The position numbers and the translations under genes were made by a program. A DNA stretch of 11,496 nt from Chloroflexota bacterium (lineage in GTDB: Bacteria > Chloroflexota > Anaerolineae > B4-G1), in assembly GCA_003648085.1 (NCBI GenBank), contig QMOC01000025.1, forward strand, positions 1 to 11,496, given 5' to 3'. The notes beneath the pieces were generated by a model, which was not told the DNA's origin, made no database searches, and worked only from the letters and a program-made list of their open reading frames with translations. Positions within the stretch are counted from its first letter, which is position 1, and each line of letters opens with the position of its first letter. Positions 5,017 to 11,496 of this stretch are shown in pieces.

Positions 5017-6549
5017 ATGAAAGCCTTGCGTGTTCTGAGTATCGTGACGGTATTGGCCATGGCGGGCGGTTTGATCTCTGCTTGTGGCCCCAAGGCACCA
5101 GTGGAGCCTCTGATCATCGGCACCACCGACTCCGTCACCGACCTGGATCCGGCCCAGTCCTACGACTTCCATACCTGGGAGATCCATCACAATACGATGG
5201 ATACCCTGCTGGTCTACAAGCCGGGGACGACCGAACTCCAGCCCGGCCTGGCCGAATCGTATGACGTCAGCGCAGACGGATTGGAGTACACCTTCAAACT
5301 GCGCCAAGGGCTCAAGTTCCCCGATGGCACCCCCTTCAACGCCGACGCCGTCGTGTGGTCTATCAACCGTGTGATGCGGCTGGAGGGCGACCCCAGTTGG
5401 CTGGTGACCTCCTTCGTGGACCACGTGGAGAAGGTAGACGACTACACCGTCAAGATCGTCCTACAGAACCCCGTCGGCTTCTTCCCGCTGCTGGTCGCTA
5501 CCCAGCCCTACTCGCCGGTCAGCCCGAAGTGTTACCCAGAGAACGAGTTCGATTCGGACAGCACCTGCGGCGGCATCGGCCGCTACAAGATCGTCCGCTG
5601 GGAGCGAGACGTGGAGATGGAGTTGGAGGCCAACCCCGACTATTATGGCACCCCACCGGCCTACCCGCACGTCATCGTGCGCTACTTCGCCGACTCCACC
5701 GCCATGCGGCTGGCCCTAGAATCGGGGGACATTGACATCGCTTGGAAGACGCTGACCCCGTCCGACTACAAAGACTTCCGCGCCAACCCCGACTACAATG
5801 TCTACGAGGGTTCCGGCCCCTACATCCGCTACATCTGCTTCAACACCACCACCCCACCTTTCGACAACCCGAAGGTCCGCGAGGCCATCTCCCTGGCCAT
5901 TGACCGTGATGCCATCTCCAACGTCGTCTTCCAGGGCACCCACAAGAATCTGTACAGTATGGTGCCGGATGGGATGTTCGCCCACATTGACGCCTTCCCC
6001 GAGCGGGATCTCGATAAGGCCAAGGCGCTCCTGGCCGAGGCGGGCTTCGATGAGAGCAACCCGCTGGTGATGGACCTGTGGTGGACGCCGGACCACTACG
6101 GCCCGACCGAAGGTGACGTGGCGGCCGTGCTCAAGGAGGCGCTGGAGGAGACCGGCGTGATCCAGGTGAACCTGCAATCGGCCGAGTGGGCCACCTACAC
6201 CGACTACTTCGGCCCCGGCACGATGCCGGTGTTCCTGCTGGGCTGGTACCCCGACTACCTGGATCCCGATAACTACACCTCCGCCTTCGCCGAGTGCGGT
6301 GCTTCGGACGACATCGGCATCTTCTACTGCAACGAGGAGATGGACAACTTGCTTGTCAAGGCCCGGACCTCCACCGATATGGCGGAGCGAGAGCAACTGT
6401 ACAAGCAGATCCAGCAACTGTGGACCACCGAGGTGCCCACCATCCCCTTCACGCAGGGGTTGCTGCTGGTCGTGACCCAGAAGAACATCGGCGGGGTCAC
6501 CCTGGATCCGACCCTGTTCCTGCACTACTTCACGCTGACCAAGGAGTAG
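5017..6549 (+). CDS. Peptide-binding lipoprotein of an ABC importer (SBP_bac_5 / DppA-OppA family)
   Basis: Extracellular receptor that captures small peptides and delivers them to the DppBC channel. 510 aa, typical for the family. Signal peptide and lipobox ISAC (Cys23) give a lipid anchor. Then comes the family signature region with AESYDVSADGLEYTFKLRQG and LKFPDGTPFNADAVVWSINR, followed by GIGRYKIVRWERD, the second lobe (ICFNTTTPPFDNPKVREAIS) and the conserved GWYPDYLDPDNY near the C-terminus. The ATG at 5017 is preferred over the GTG at 5014 because GGAGG is 7 nt upstream of it. It is the first gene of the five-gene importer and is followed by an intercistronic hairpin that could keep its transcript in excess. 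Four cysteines (two in SPKC...STCGG, two in CGASDDIGIFYC) could form disulphides. The exact ligand (di- or oligopeptide, nickel, heme or other) cannot be decided by reading. Confidence 0.95.
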   Translation: MKALRVLSIVTVLAMAGGLISACGPKAPVEPLIIGTTDSVTDLDPAQSYDFHTWEIHHNTMDTLLVYKPGTTELQPGLAESYDVSADGLEYTFKLRQGLKFPDGTPFNADAVVWSINRVMRLEGDPSWLVTSFVDHVEKVDDYTVKIVLQNPVGFFPLLVATQPYSPVSPKCYPENEFDSDSTCGGIGRYKIVRWERDVEMELEANPDYYGTPPAYPHVIVRYFADSTAMRLALESGDIDIAWKTLTPSDYKDFRANPDYNVYEGSGPYIRYICFNTTTPPFDNPKVREAISLAIDRDAISNVVFQGTHKNLYSMVPDGMFAHIDAFPERDLDKAKALLAEAGFDESNPLVMDLWWTPDHYGPTEGDVAAVLKEALEETGVIQVNLQSAEWATYTDYFGPGTMPVFLLGWYPDYLDPDNYTSAFAECGASDDIGIFYCNEEMDNLLVKARTSTDMAEREQLYKQIQQLWTTEVPTIPFTQGLLLVVTQKNIGGVTLDPTLFLHYFTLTKE

Positions 6550-6581
6550 GCTGGAGCGAGCGGTTGTGATGTAAGAGCGAG

Positions 6582-6619
6582 GAGGGGTTTTGATGGGGCT
6601 CTCTCCCTCAAAACCCCTC
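6582..6619 (+). terminator. Intercistronic hairpin between binding-protein gene and dppB
   Basis: A perfect 12-bp stem (GAGGGGTTTTGA 6582-6593 with TCAAAACCCCTC 6608-6619) and a 14-nt loop, 32 nt after the stop codon. It is followed by CTCTTGC rather than a T run, so it is more likely a 3'-end stabiliser or partial terminator than a full stop. This is the usual arrangement for making more binding protein than permease. Confidence 0.55.
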
Positions 6620-6675
6620 TCTCTTGCAAACATCGCAACCTTGCGAAGGTTCAAAACTGTGCGAAAGCGGGAGCA

Positions 6676-8130
6676 ATGAGTTCACTGCGAGCCTATATCA
6701 TCACCCGGATTCTTCTCACAATCCCGATGGTGCTCATTCTGCTGATCCTGGTATTCATCCTCCTGCGAGTGATGCCAGGCGATCCGATCAAGGCTGCTAT
6801 GCGGCCTGGCGTGCCGCCAGAGTACCTGGACCAGATTCGGCACGCCCAAGGGCTCGACCGACCTCTGGTGATCAACATGCGCGGCAGTTGGGCCACGGTG
6901 GTAGAGCCGGTAGTGGTGCTGTACACCGAACACGACCCCACCAGTCCTCCGGTGATGCTGGCCCTGGAGGGGGACCGTTTACCCATCACGGATCGTTTCA
7001 CCGCGGGAGGAGAGGACTGGATTCGCGTCTCGGCCGACGAGGGGGTGCCGGTCTGGGTGGCCGAGGACAAACTGCTCTGGCTGCGTCAGGTGGAATTCCT
7101 CTACACGCCCGTTGAGGGGGCTGTGCTGCCGGCCGATGTGGAGGGCAACTGGACACAGGTGATCCTGCACCGGGGCGGCGTCGAAGGCTGGGCCCCGGCC
7201 GAGGCCTTCGATGTTGCGGTCAACCCCTTCGACAGCCAGTTCTTCAACTACCTCTGGGGCCTGATCACGCGCTTCGATCTGGGCAAATCGGTCACGCTGC
7301 GCGGCCGCCCTGTGGCTACCGATCTGGCGCTCAAGTTCCCGGCCACGATCGAACTCAGTGTCTTTGGCATGCTGGTCGCCACGGTGGTGGGGGTGTTCAG
7401 CGGTGCCTACGCCGCTCAGAAGCGCCGTAGCGGTGCCGACTATGGGCTGCGCATCTACAGCATCGTCGCCTACGCCATCCCGATCTTTTGGTTGGGATTG
7501 ATGTTCCAACTCATCTTTGGCGTATGGTTGGGCTGGTTTCCCGTCGCCGATCGGATTGACACGCGGTTTCGCCCCGACACCATCGCCCAGGTCTTTGGAC
7601 TGCAACAGCACCTCACCGGACCCACGGGAGAGAAAATCCTTGCCCTCACCGATTTTCTTTCCAGGTTCTACATTTTCAGTTGTCTCATCACCGGCCAGTG
7701 GGGCAGTCTGCTGAACGCCTTGCACCACCTGGTGCTCCCTTCGATGACGCTGGGGCTATACCTCTCCGGGATCTTCACCCGCCTGACGCGGGCCAATATG
7801 CTCGATGTGCTACAGCAAGACTTTGTCACCGCAGCCCGCGCCCGTGGCATCCCGGAAAAAGTGGTCGTCTACCGGCACGCGCTGCTCAACGCCTTCATCC
7901 CCATCCTCACGATGTTCGGCATGCAATTTGCGCTGCTCCTGGCCGGTGCAGTACTGACGGAGACGACCTTCAACTGGCCGGGGATGGGCTTGTTCCTGGT
8001 AGACCGCATTGTGGACCGCGACTTCCCGGCCATCCAGGGCACGGTAGTCTTCATCGCCCTCCTCGTCGCGACGGTCAGCCTGATTGTGGACATCATCTAC
8101 GCCCGCATTGACCCGCGGGTGCGATATTAG
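6676..8130 (+). CDS. dppB: Peptide ABC transporter permease DppB with SH3b-like insertion in first external loop
   Basis: Channel subunit of the importer. The DppB framework is clear: TM1 (about 9-31) then RVMPGDP, the 'GLDRPL' motif at 59-64, FNYLWGLITRFDLGKSV (190-206), TM helices at about 225-247, 262-287, 349-370, 407-428 and 455-475, the EAA coupling loop DFVTAARARGIPEKVVVYRHALLNA (382-406), and ETTFNWPGMG near the end. Length is 484 aa against about 310-340 usual. The excess is mostly residues 65-187, placed between the GLDRPL motif and FNYLWGL, where ordinary DppB has a few residues. This stretch shows two SH3b-like patterns: about 75-134 (TSPPVMLALEGDRLPITDR, GEDWIRVSADEG, VWVAEDKL) and about 138-179 (VEGNWTQVILHRGGVEGWAP). 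A second, smaller extension lies at about 298-329. ATG at 6676 has GGAG very close (2 nt), and no alternative in-frame start exists nearby. Confidence 0.94.
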   Translation: MSSLRAYIITRILLTIPMVLILLILVFILLRVMPGDPIKAAMRPGVPPEYLDQIRHAQGLDRPLVINMRGSWATVVEPVVVLYTEHDPTSPPVMLALEGDRLPITDRFTAGGEDWIRVSADEGVPVWVAEDKLLWLRQVEFLYTPVEGAVLPADVEGNWTQVILHRGGVEGWAPAEAFDVAVNPFDSQFFNYLWGLITRFDLGKSVTLRGRPVATDLALKFPATIELSVFGMLVATVVGVFSGAYAAQKRRSGADYGLRIYSIVAYAIPIFWLGLMFQLIFGVWLGWFPVADRIDTRFRPDTIAQVFGLQQHLTGPTGEKILALTDFLSRFYIFSCLITGQWGSLLNALHHLVLPSMTLGLYLSGIFTRLTRANMLDVLQQDFVTAARARGIPEKVVVYRHALLNAFIPILTMFGMQFALLLAGAVLTETTFNWPGMGLFLVDRIVDRDFPAIQGTVVFIALLVATVSLIVDIIYARIDPRVRY

Positions 8131-8140
8131 GCGGTGCCCG

Positions 8141-9034
8141 ATGCAGCAAGCGGCGACTCTTTCTGAACCAACCAATCTTCTGGCCCGTTTCCTGCGAGGC
8201 CGTAAGTGGTACGGGGCCGAGTGGTATATGACGATGACCGGCGGCTTGATTGTTGCATTCATCGTCGTGCTGACCCTCCTCACCTTTTTTACGCCCCGCT
8301 TGGCTCCCTACGATCCCGAAAGTCGCGTGGGGGACCCTTTCACCCCGCCCTGCACGACGCACATTTTCGGCACCGACCAATTGGGACGCGACATCTTCAG
8401 CCGCATCATCTACGGTGCGCAAATCGTGCTCCAGGTGGCGCTTCTCTCAGCCGTCTTCTCATTCATCGTTGGGGTGCCGCTGGGCCTCATCTCCGGCTTC
8501 CTGGGCGGGCGGCTGGATCGTGTCCTCTCACTGGTGATGGATAGCATCTACTCCTTCCCAGGTCTGATCCTGGCCATCGCATTGGCGGCGCTGCTGGGTG
8601 CGGGTGTGCTGAATATGTCCGTCGCTATCGCCGTCGTCTACGTCCCTATCTTCTTCCGCCTGGTGCGCGGTCAGGTGCTTTCGATCAAAGAGGAACTGTA
8701 CGTGGAAGCGGCCCGGAGCCTGGGAGCGCGGGGAAGGACGATCCTGTGGCGCTATATCTTCCCCAACGTCATCCCTTCCATCGTAGTAGTCTTCTCCCTT
8801 AACATCGCCGACGCCATCATCACCGAGGCCGGGTTGGCCTTCATTGGCCTAGGGGTGGACCCCTCCAAGCCGGATTGGGGCTACGACATTTACCGTGGGC
8901 GCTCGGAACTGGTCGGCGGCCGCTGGTGGCCCGTCACCTTCCCCGGCCTGGCCATCGCGCTGGTGGCGCTGGGCTTCAGCCTGTTCGGGGAGGGGCTGAG
9001 CGAGATTCTGAACCCGAGGTTAACCGAGGCATGA
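8141..9034 (+). CDS. dppC: Peptide ABC transporter permease DppC
   Basis: Second channel subunit, 297 aa, the normal length. N-terminal cytoplasmic segment, TM1 (about 33-52), the OppC/DppC N-terminal hallmark THIFGTDQLGRDIFSRIIYG (73-92), then the permease core with TM helices at about 96-118, 138-156, 160-180, 210-232 and 266-285. The EAA loop is ELYVEAARSLGARGRTILWRYIFPN (185-209), which contacts the ATPases. GLAFIGLGVDPSKPDWG (231-247) is also typical of the family. The ATG at 8141 is 10 nt after the dppB stop. A longer reading from 8084 would overlap dppB and add a non-family N-terminus, so I reject it. The gene overlaps dppD by 4 nt (ATGA). Confidence 0.96.
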   Translation: MQQAATLSEPTNLLARFLRGRKWYGAEWYMTMTGGLIVAFIVVLTLLTFFTPRLAPYDPESRVGDPFTPPCTTHIFGTDQLGRDIFSRIIYGAQIVLQVALLSAVFSFIVGVPLGLISGFLGGRLDRVLSLVMDSIYSFPGLILAIALAALLGAGVLNMSVAIAVVYVPIFFRLVRGQVLSIKEELYVEAARSLGARGRTILWRYIFPNVIPSIVVVFSLNIADAIITEAGLAFIGLGVDPSKPDWGYDIYRGRSELVGGRWWPVTFPGLAIALVALGFSLFGEGLSEILNPRLTEA

Positions 9035-9990
9035 GTGAGCCGGTATTGCAGATTCGCAATTTAAGCGTGGACTATCCCACCCGGGCCGGCGTCGTGCGGG
9101 CGGTGGATGACGTCAGCCTGACGGTGTACCGGGGTGAGGTGCTGGGGTTGGTGGGCGAGTCGGGATGCGGCAAGTCCACCTTGGGGATGGCAATCCTGCG
9201 TCTGCTGCGCCCGCCGGGCAAAATCGTCGCCGGCGAGATCGTCTTCAATGGGCGCAATCTGTTAGAACTGGACGACGAAACGATGCGTCACCTGCGGGGA
9301 GCGCACATTTCAATGATCTTCCAGGACCCGATGACCTGCCTGAATCCCTTACAGCGCATCAGCGACCACGTCATAGAGACGATTCGGACGCACCGGCCTG
9401 AGATGGGCAAGCAAGAGGCGCGCAAGCGGGCGACGGAGTTGATTGACCGCCTGGGTATCATGGCCGAACGGCTGGACGATTACCCGCACCAGTTGAGCGG
9501 TGGTATGCGCCAGCGAGTGATGATCGGACTGGCGCTGGCGCTGAACGCCGACCTGATCATCGCCGATGAGCCGACGACCTCGCTGGACGTCATCGTCGAG
9601 GCCCAGTTCCTCGACTTGCTTAGAGACCTGCAGCGCCAATTCAACCTCACCATTATCCTCATCACCCATAACATCGGCGTGGTGGCCGAGTTGTCCGATC
9701 GCGTAGCGGTGATGTACGCCGGCAAACTGGTGGAGTTGGCGGACGTGCACTCGCTCTTCGACGACCCACTTCACCCCTACACGCGGGGGCTGTTGAACTC
9801 GGTGCCCAACATCAGCCTTACGGAAGATCATTTACAGATTATGGATGGCTCACCACCCGACCTGATCAGCCCGCCGCCTGGCTGTAGATTTCATCCCCGC
9901 TGTCCATATGCTAAGCAAGAATGCTCAAGGCGGGAACCGGCGATGAAAAATGTGGGAAAAGATCGGCTGGTAGCGTGTTGGCTTTATTGA
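9031..9990 (+). CDS. dppD: Peptide ABC transporter ATPase DppD
   Basis: One of the two cytoplasmic ATPases powering import. 319 aa. Walker [10 protein letters not shown] (42-50), Q-loop Gln98 in MIFQDP, ABC signature LSGGMRQR (155-162), Walker B LIIADEP (175-181) with the catalytic Glu180, D-loop TTSLDV, and H-loop His213 in LITHNIG. The C-terminal oligopeptide-type extension (HPYTRGLL, then [15 protein letters not shown] with Cys285, Cys291, Cys298 and later Cys316) is typical of DppD/OppD; equivalent cysteines bind an iron-sulphur cluster in structures of related Dpp transporters, as far as I recall. The ATG at 9031 overlaps the dppC stop (ATGA), indicating translational coupling. An upstream in-frame start at 8875 is just antiframe readthrough of dppC. 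Confidence 0.97.
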   Translation: MSEPVLQIRNLSVDYPTRAGVVRAVDDVSLTVYRGEVLGLVGESGCGKSTLGMAILRLLRPPGKIVAGEIVFNGRNLLELDDETMRHLRGAHISMIFQDPMTCLNPLQRISDHVIETIRTHRPEMGKQEARKRATELIDRLGIMAERLDDYPHQLSGGMRQRVMIGLALALNADLIIADEPTTSLDVIVEAQFLDLLRDLQRQFNLTIILITHNIGVVAELSDRVAVMYAGKLVELADVHSLFDDPLHPYTRGLLNSVPNISLTEDHLQIMDGSPPDLISPPPGCRFHPRCPYAKQECSRREPAMKNVGKDRLVACWLY

Positions 9991-10036
9991 GGCGAGATGA
10001 CCATTCCAAGAAGTTAGCTGTCTGAGAGCAGAGAAG

Positions 10037-11035
10037 ATGACTGACAACCTGATCGAAGTACGGGGCCTGAAAAAGTGGTTCCCGGTGCAGAAAAGTTTTG
10101 TCGAACGTCTTGTGACCCGCCGGCAGCAGTTCGTGCACGCCGTGGACGGGGTGGACTTTGAGATCCGCCGTGGAGAGGTCTTCGGGCTGGCCGGGGAGAG
10201 CGGCAGTGGCAAGACGACGACGGGACGGCTGATCCTACGCCTGGTGGAGCCGACGGAAGGGAGCATCCTCTTCGAGGGCGTAGACCTGGCTGCGCTGAGC
10301 GACGAGGAGATGCGCCGTATGCGGCAGCGTATGCAGGCCATCTTCCAGGATCCCTTTGCTTCGATGAATCCCCGTATGAAGTGCGGTGACGCCATCGGGC
10401 ATAGCCTGGAGATATTCGGGGTCGCGAGAGGGGAGGAGAAGCGCCGCCGGGTGCTGGAGATGATGGAGCGGGTGGGGCTGACGCCGGCATCCATCCTCTA
10501 CGACAAGTACCCGCATCAACTGAGCGGCGGGCAGCGGCAGAGGGCCATTATCGCACGGGCGTTGATGCTGCACCCAGACCTCGTTGTCGCCGATGAGCCC
10601 ATCGCCAACGTTGACGTTTCGGTACGGGCGCTGCTTTTGCAGTTGATGTTGCAACTGAAGCAGGACTTCAACCTGGCGTACCTGTTCATCACCCACGATC
10701 TGGCGACGGCCAAGTACATCTGTGATCGCATCGCGATTATGTACCTGGGGCTGATCTGCGAGATGGGTACTCTGGAACAGGTCTATCGCAACCCCCAACA
10801 TCCCTACACGCAGGCGCTACTGGCGGCGGTGCCCGTGCCCGACCCGCATGCCCGCCGCACAGCCCCCCTGCCCAAAGGGGAGATTCCCAGCCCGATCAAC
10901 CCACCTCCCGGCTGCCGTTTCCATCCCCGCTGCCCCTTCGCGGAGGAGGTCTGCTCTCAGGAGTTGCCTCATCTCCGACCGGTGCCGGGCGACGAGGGGC
11001 ACCTGGTGGCCTGTCATCGGATACATCGGGCCTGA
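10037..11035 (+). CDS. dppF: Peptide ABC transporter ATPase DppF
   Basis: Partner ATPase of DppD, 332 aa. Walker A GESGSGKTT (53-61), Q-loop Gln104, signature LSGGQRQR (162-169), Walker B LVVADEP (182-188) with Glu187, and H-loop His220 in LFITHDLATAKYICDRIAIMYLG. The D-loop reads ANVD where SALD is usual, seen in some DppF subfamilies. The N-terminal insert VQKSFVERLVTRRQQFVHAVD is typical for DppF. Cys293, Cys299, Cys306 and Cys326 repeat the cysteine pattern of DppD. It starts 46 nt after dppD with only a weak purine-rich site (GAGAAG) before the ATG, so translation may be less efficient or reinitiated. It is the last gene of the operon. Its last 140 nt are overlapped in antisense by the gene on the other strand, and no terminator was found. 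Confidence 0.96.
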   Translation: MTDNLIEVRGLKKWFPVQKSFVERLVTRRQQFVHAVDGVDFEIRRGEVFGLAGESGSGKTTTGRLILRLVEPTEGSILFEGVDLAALSDEEMRRMRQRMQAIFQDPFASMNPRMKCGDAIGHSLEIFGVARGEEKRRRVLEMMERVGLTPASILYDKYPHQLSGGQRQRAIIARALMLHPDLVVADEPIANVDVSVRALLLQLMLQLKQDFNLAYLFITHDLATAKYICDRIAIMYLGLICEMGTLEQVYRNPQHPYTQALLAAVPVPDPHARRTAPLPKGEIPSPINPPPGCRFHPRCPFAEEVCSQELPHLRPVPGDEGHLVACHRIHRA

Positions 11036-11496
11036 TGCTGTGCCGTGACTGACCAGAAGCCATCTGCGTCCTAATGTCAAATCTATCGGCTGACCCAGGG
11101 GATTGCAGAAGCCTCGCCATCGCTTTCCACAAGCGTTGATTGGCCTCCTCCAACCTCTCCGCCGTCACGTGGGCGAGCGGCCTGTCACACAGAGTGAAGG
11201 GCTCCCCCACCCGAATGGTGAGCCTCCCGGTCAGATGTATCCTCTCCATCCACCAGCGAGGCTGTATATCATAACCGCCGACGGAGACGACCGGAATTAC
11301 GGGTGCGCCGGTGCGCAACGCCAGCCACGCCGTCCCCGACCTGAACGGATATTGCAATCGCCCATCCCAGGTGAGTTCCCCCTCCGGGTTAAGCGCGATC
11401 GCCCCACCCCGGCGCAGCACGCGATAGGCCCGCAACAACTCCCCCGCCGAAATACCCTCAGCCCGGTAGGCCCGCAACAACCGCTCCCCGATGCCC
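10896..11496 (-). CDS. Divergent PlsC-like acyltransferase, 5' part outside window
   Basis: About 200 residues seen, entering from the right edge without its start. The reading frame carries RRGGAIALNPEGELTWDG (11394-11341 region), equivalent to PlsC block III (PEGTR in the family, here PEGEL), TGAPVIPVVSVGG equivalent to block IV, and GRLTIRVGEPFTL near the end of the fold, so lysophospholipid acyltransferase family is likely. The catalytic HX4D block would lie outside. The C-terminal portion after LLQSPGSADRFD is a low-complexity Arg/Pro/Gly/Ser tail that overlaps dppF in antisense, with the stop at 10896. Substrate unknown. Other frames near 11060-11080 contain stops, so a shorter protein caused by a frameshift cannot be excluded. 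Confidence 0.72.
   Translation of the reverse strand, partial: GIGERLLRAYRAEGISAGELLRAYRVLRRGGAIALNPEGELTWDGRLQYPFRSGTAWLALRTGAPVIPVVSVGGYDIQPRWWMERIHLTGRLTIRVGEPFTLCDRPLAHVTAERLEEANQRLWKAMARLLQSPGSADRFDIRTQMASGQSRHSIRPDVSDDRPPGAPRRPAPVGDEATPESRPPPRRGSGDGNGSREVG

Noticed and set aside
5716..6654. Minus-strand open frame of 312 codons opposite the binding-protein gene
   Set aside because: Composition is His/Val/Gly-rich with no motifs; the plus strand encodes an obvious SBP_bac_5 protein.
8084..8140. Longer N-terminus for DppC from 8084
   Set aside because: Would overlap the conserved end of dppB and add residues unlike DppC; the ATG at 8141 gives a normal-length protein.

Overview
The window is GC-rich and gene-dense, and every gene in it has bacterial families and signals. 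The likeliest source is a member of the phylum Chloroflexota (Anaerolineae-like). The reasons are lipoproteins whose lipobox is followed by Thr/Pro-rich 'TPTPTP' linkers, a LysM plus FxLyD-type lipoprotein, a long two-domain bL25 with an acidic tail, and many short GC-rich paired-hairpin repeats between genes. This is inference; no rRNA or phylogenetic marker was tested.

Left part, minus strand (1-2620). A proteostasis and translation block: bL25 (rplY) with its own sigma70-type promoter and a strong terminator, then a class B DnaJ/CbpA-type co-chaperone with a TTGACA-N17-TAGAAT promoter, then an HtrA/DegP-like serine protease lipoprotein that overlaps the DnaJ gene by 14 nt and runs off the left edge. 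Two copies of a 46-nt double-hairpin repeat lie between rplY and the DnaJ gene.

Centre (2620-4800). A 199-bp MITE-like palindromic element sits between the divergent promoters of rplY and a plus-strand lipoprotein gene (LysM plus two FxLyD-like repeats). That gene is followed by a PlsC-type acyltransferase.

Right part, plus strand (4770-11035). A complete peptide ABC importer operon: promoter (TTGACA-N16-TATACT), a roughly 210-nt structured leader carrying a third repeat copy and two tiny ORFs around a perfect 12-nt Shine-Dalgarno match, an SBP_bac_5 lipoprotein, an intercistronic hairpin, DppB, DppC, DppD and DppF. The binding protein captures peptides outside, DppB/DppC form the channel, and DppD/DppF hydrolyse ATP. 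The standout observation is that DppB is 484 aa instead of the usual 310-340. Its first external loop carries an insertion of about 120 aa that reads as two SH3b-like domains, which suggests the importer is tethered to the cell wall or to a partner.

Right edge (10896-11496, minus). A second, divergent PlsC-like acyltransferase whose 3' end overlaps dppF in antisense by 140 nt; its N-terminus is outside the window.
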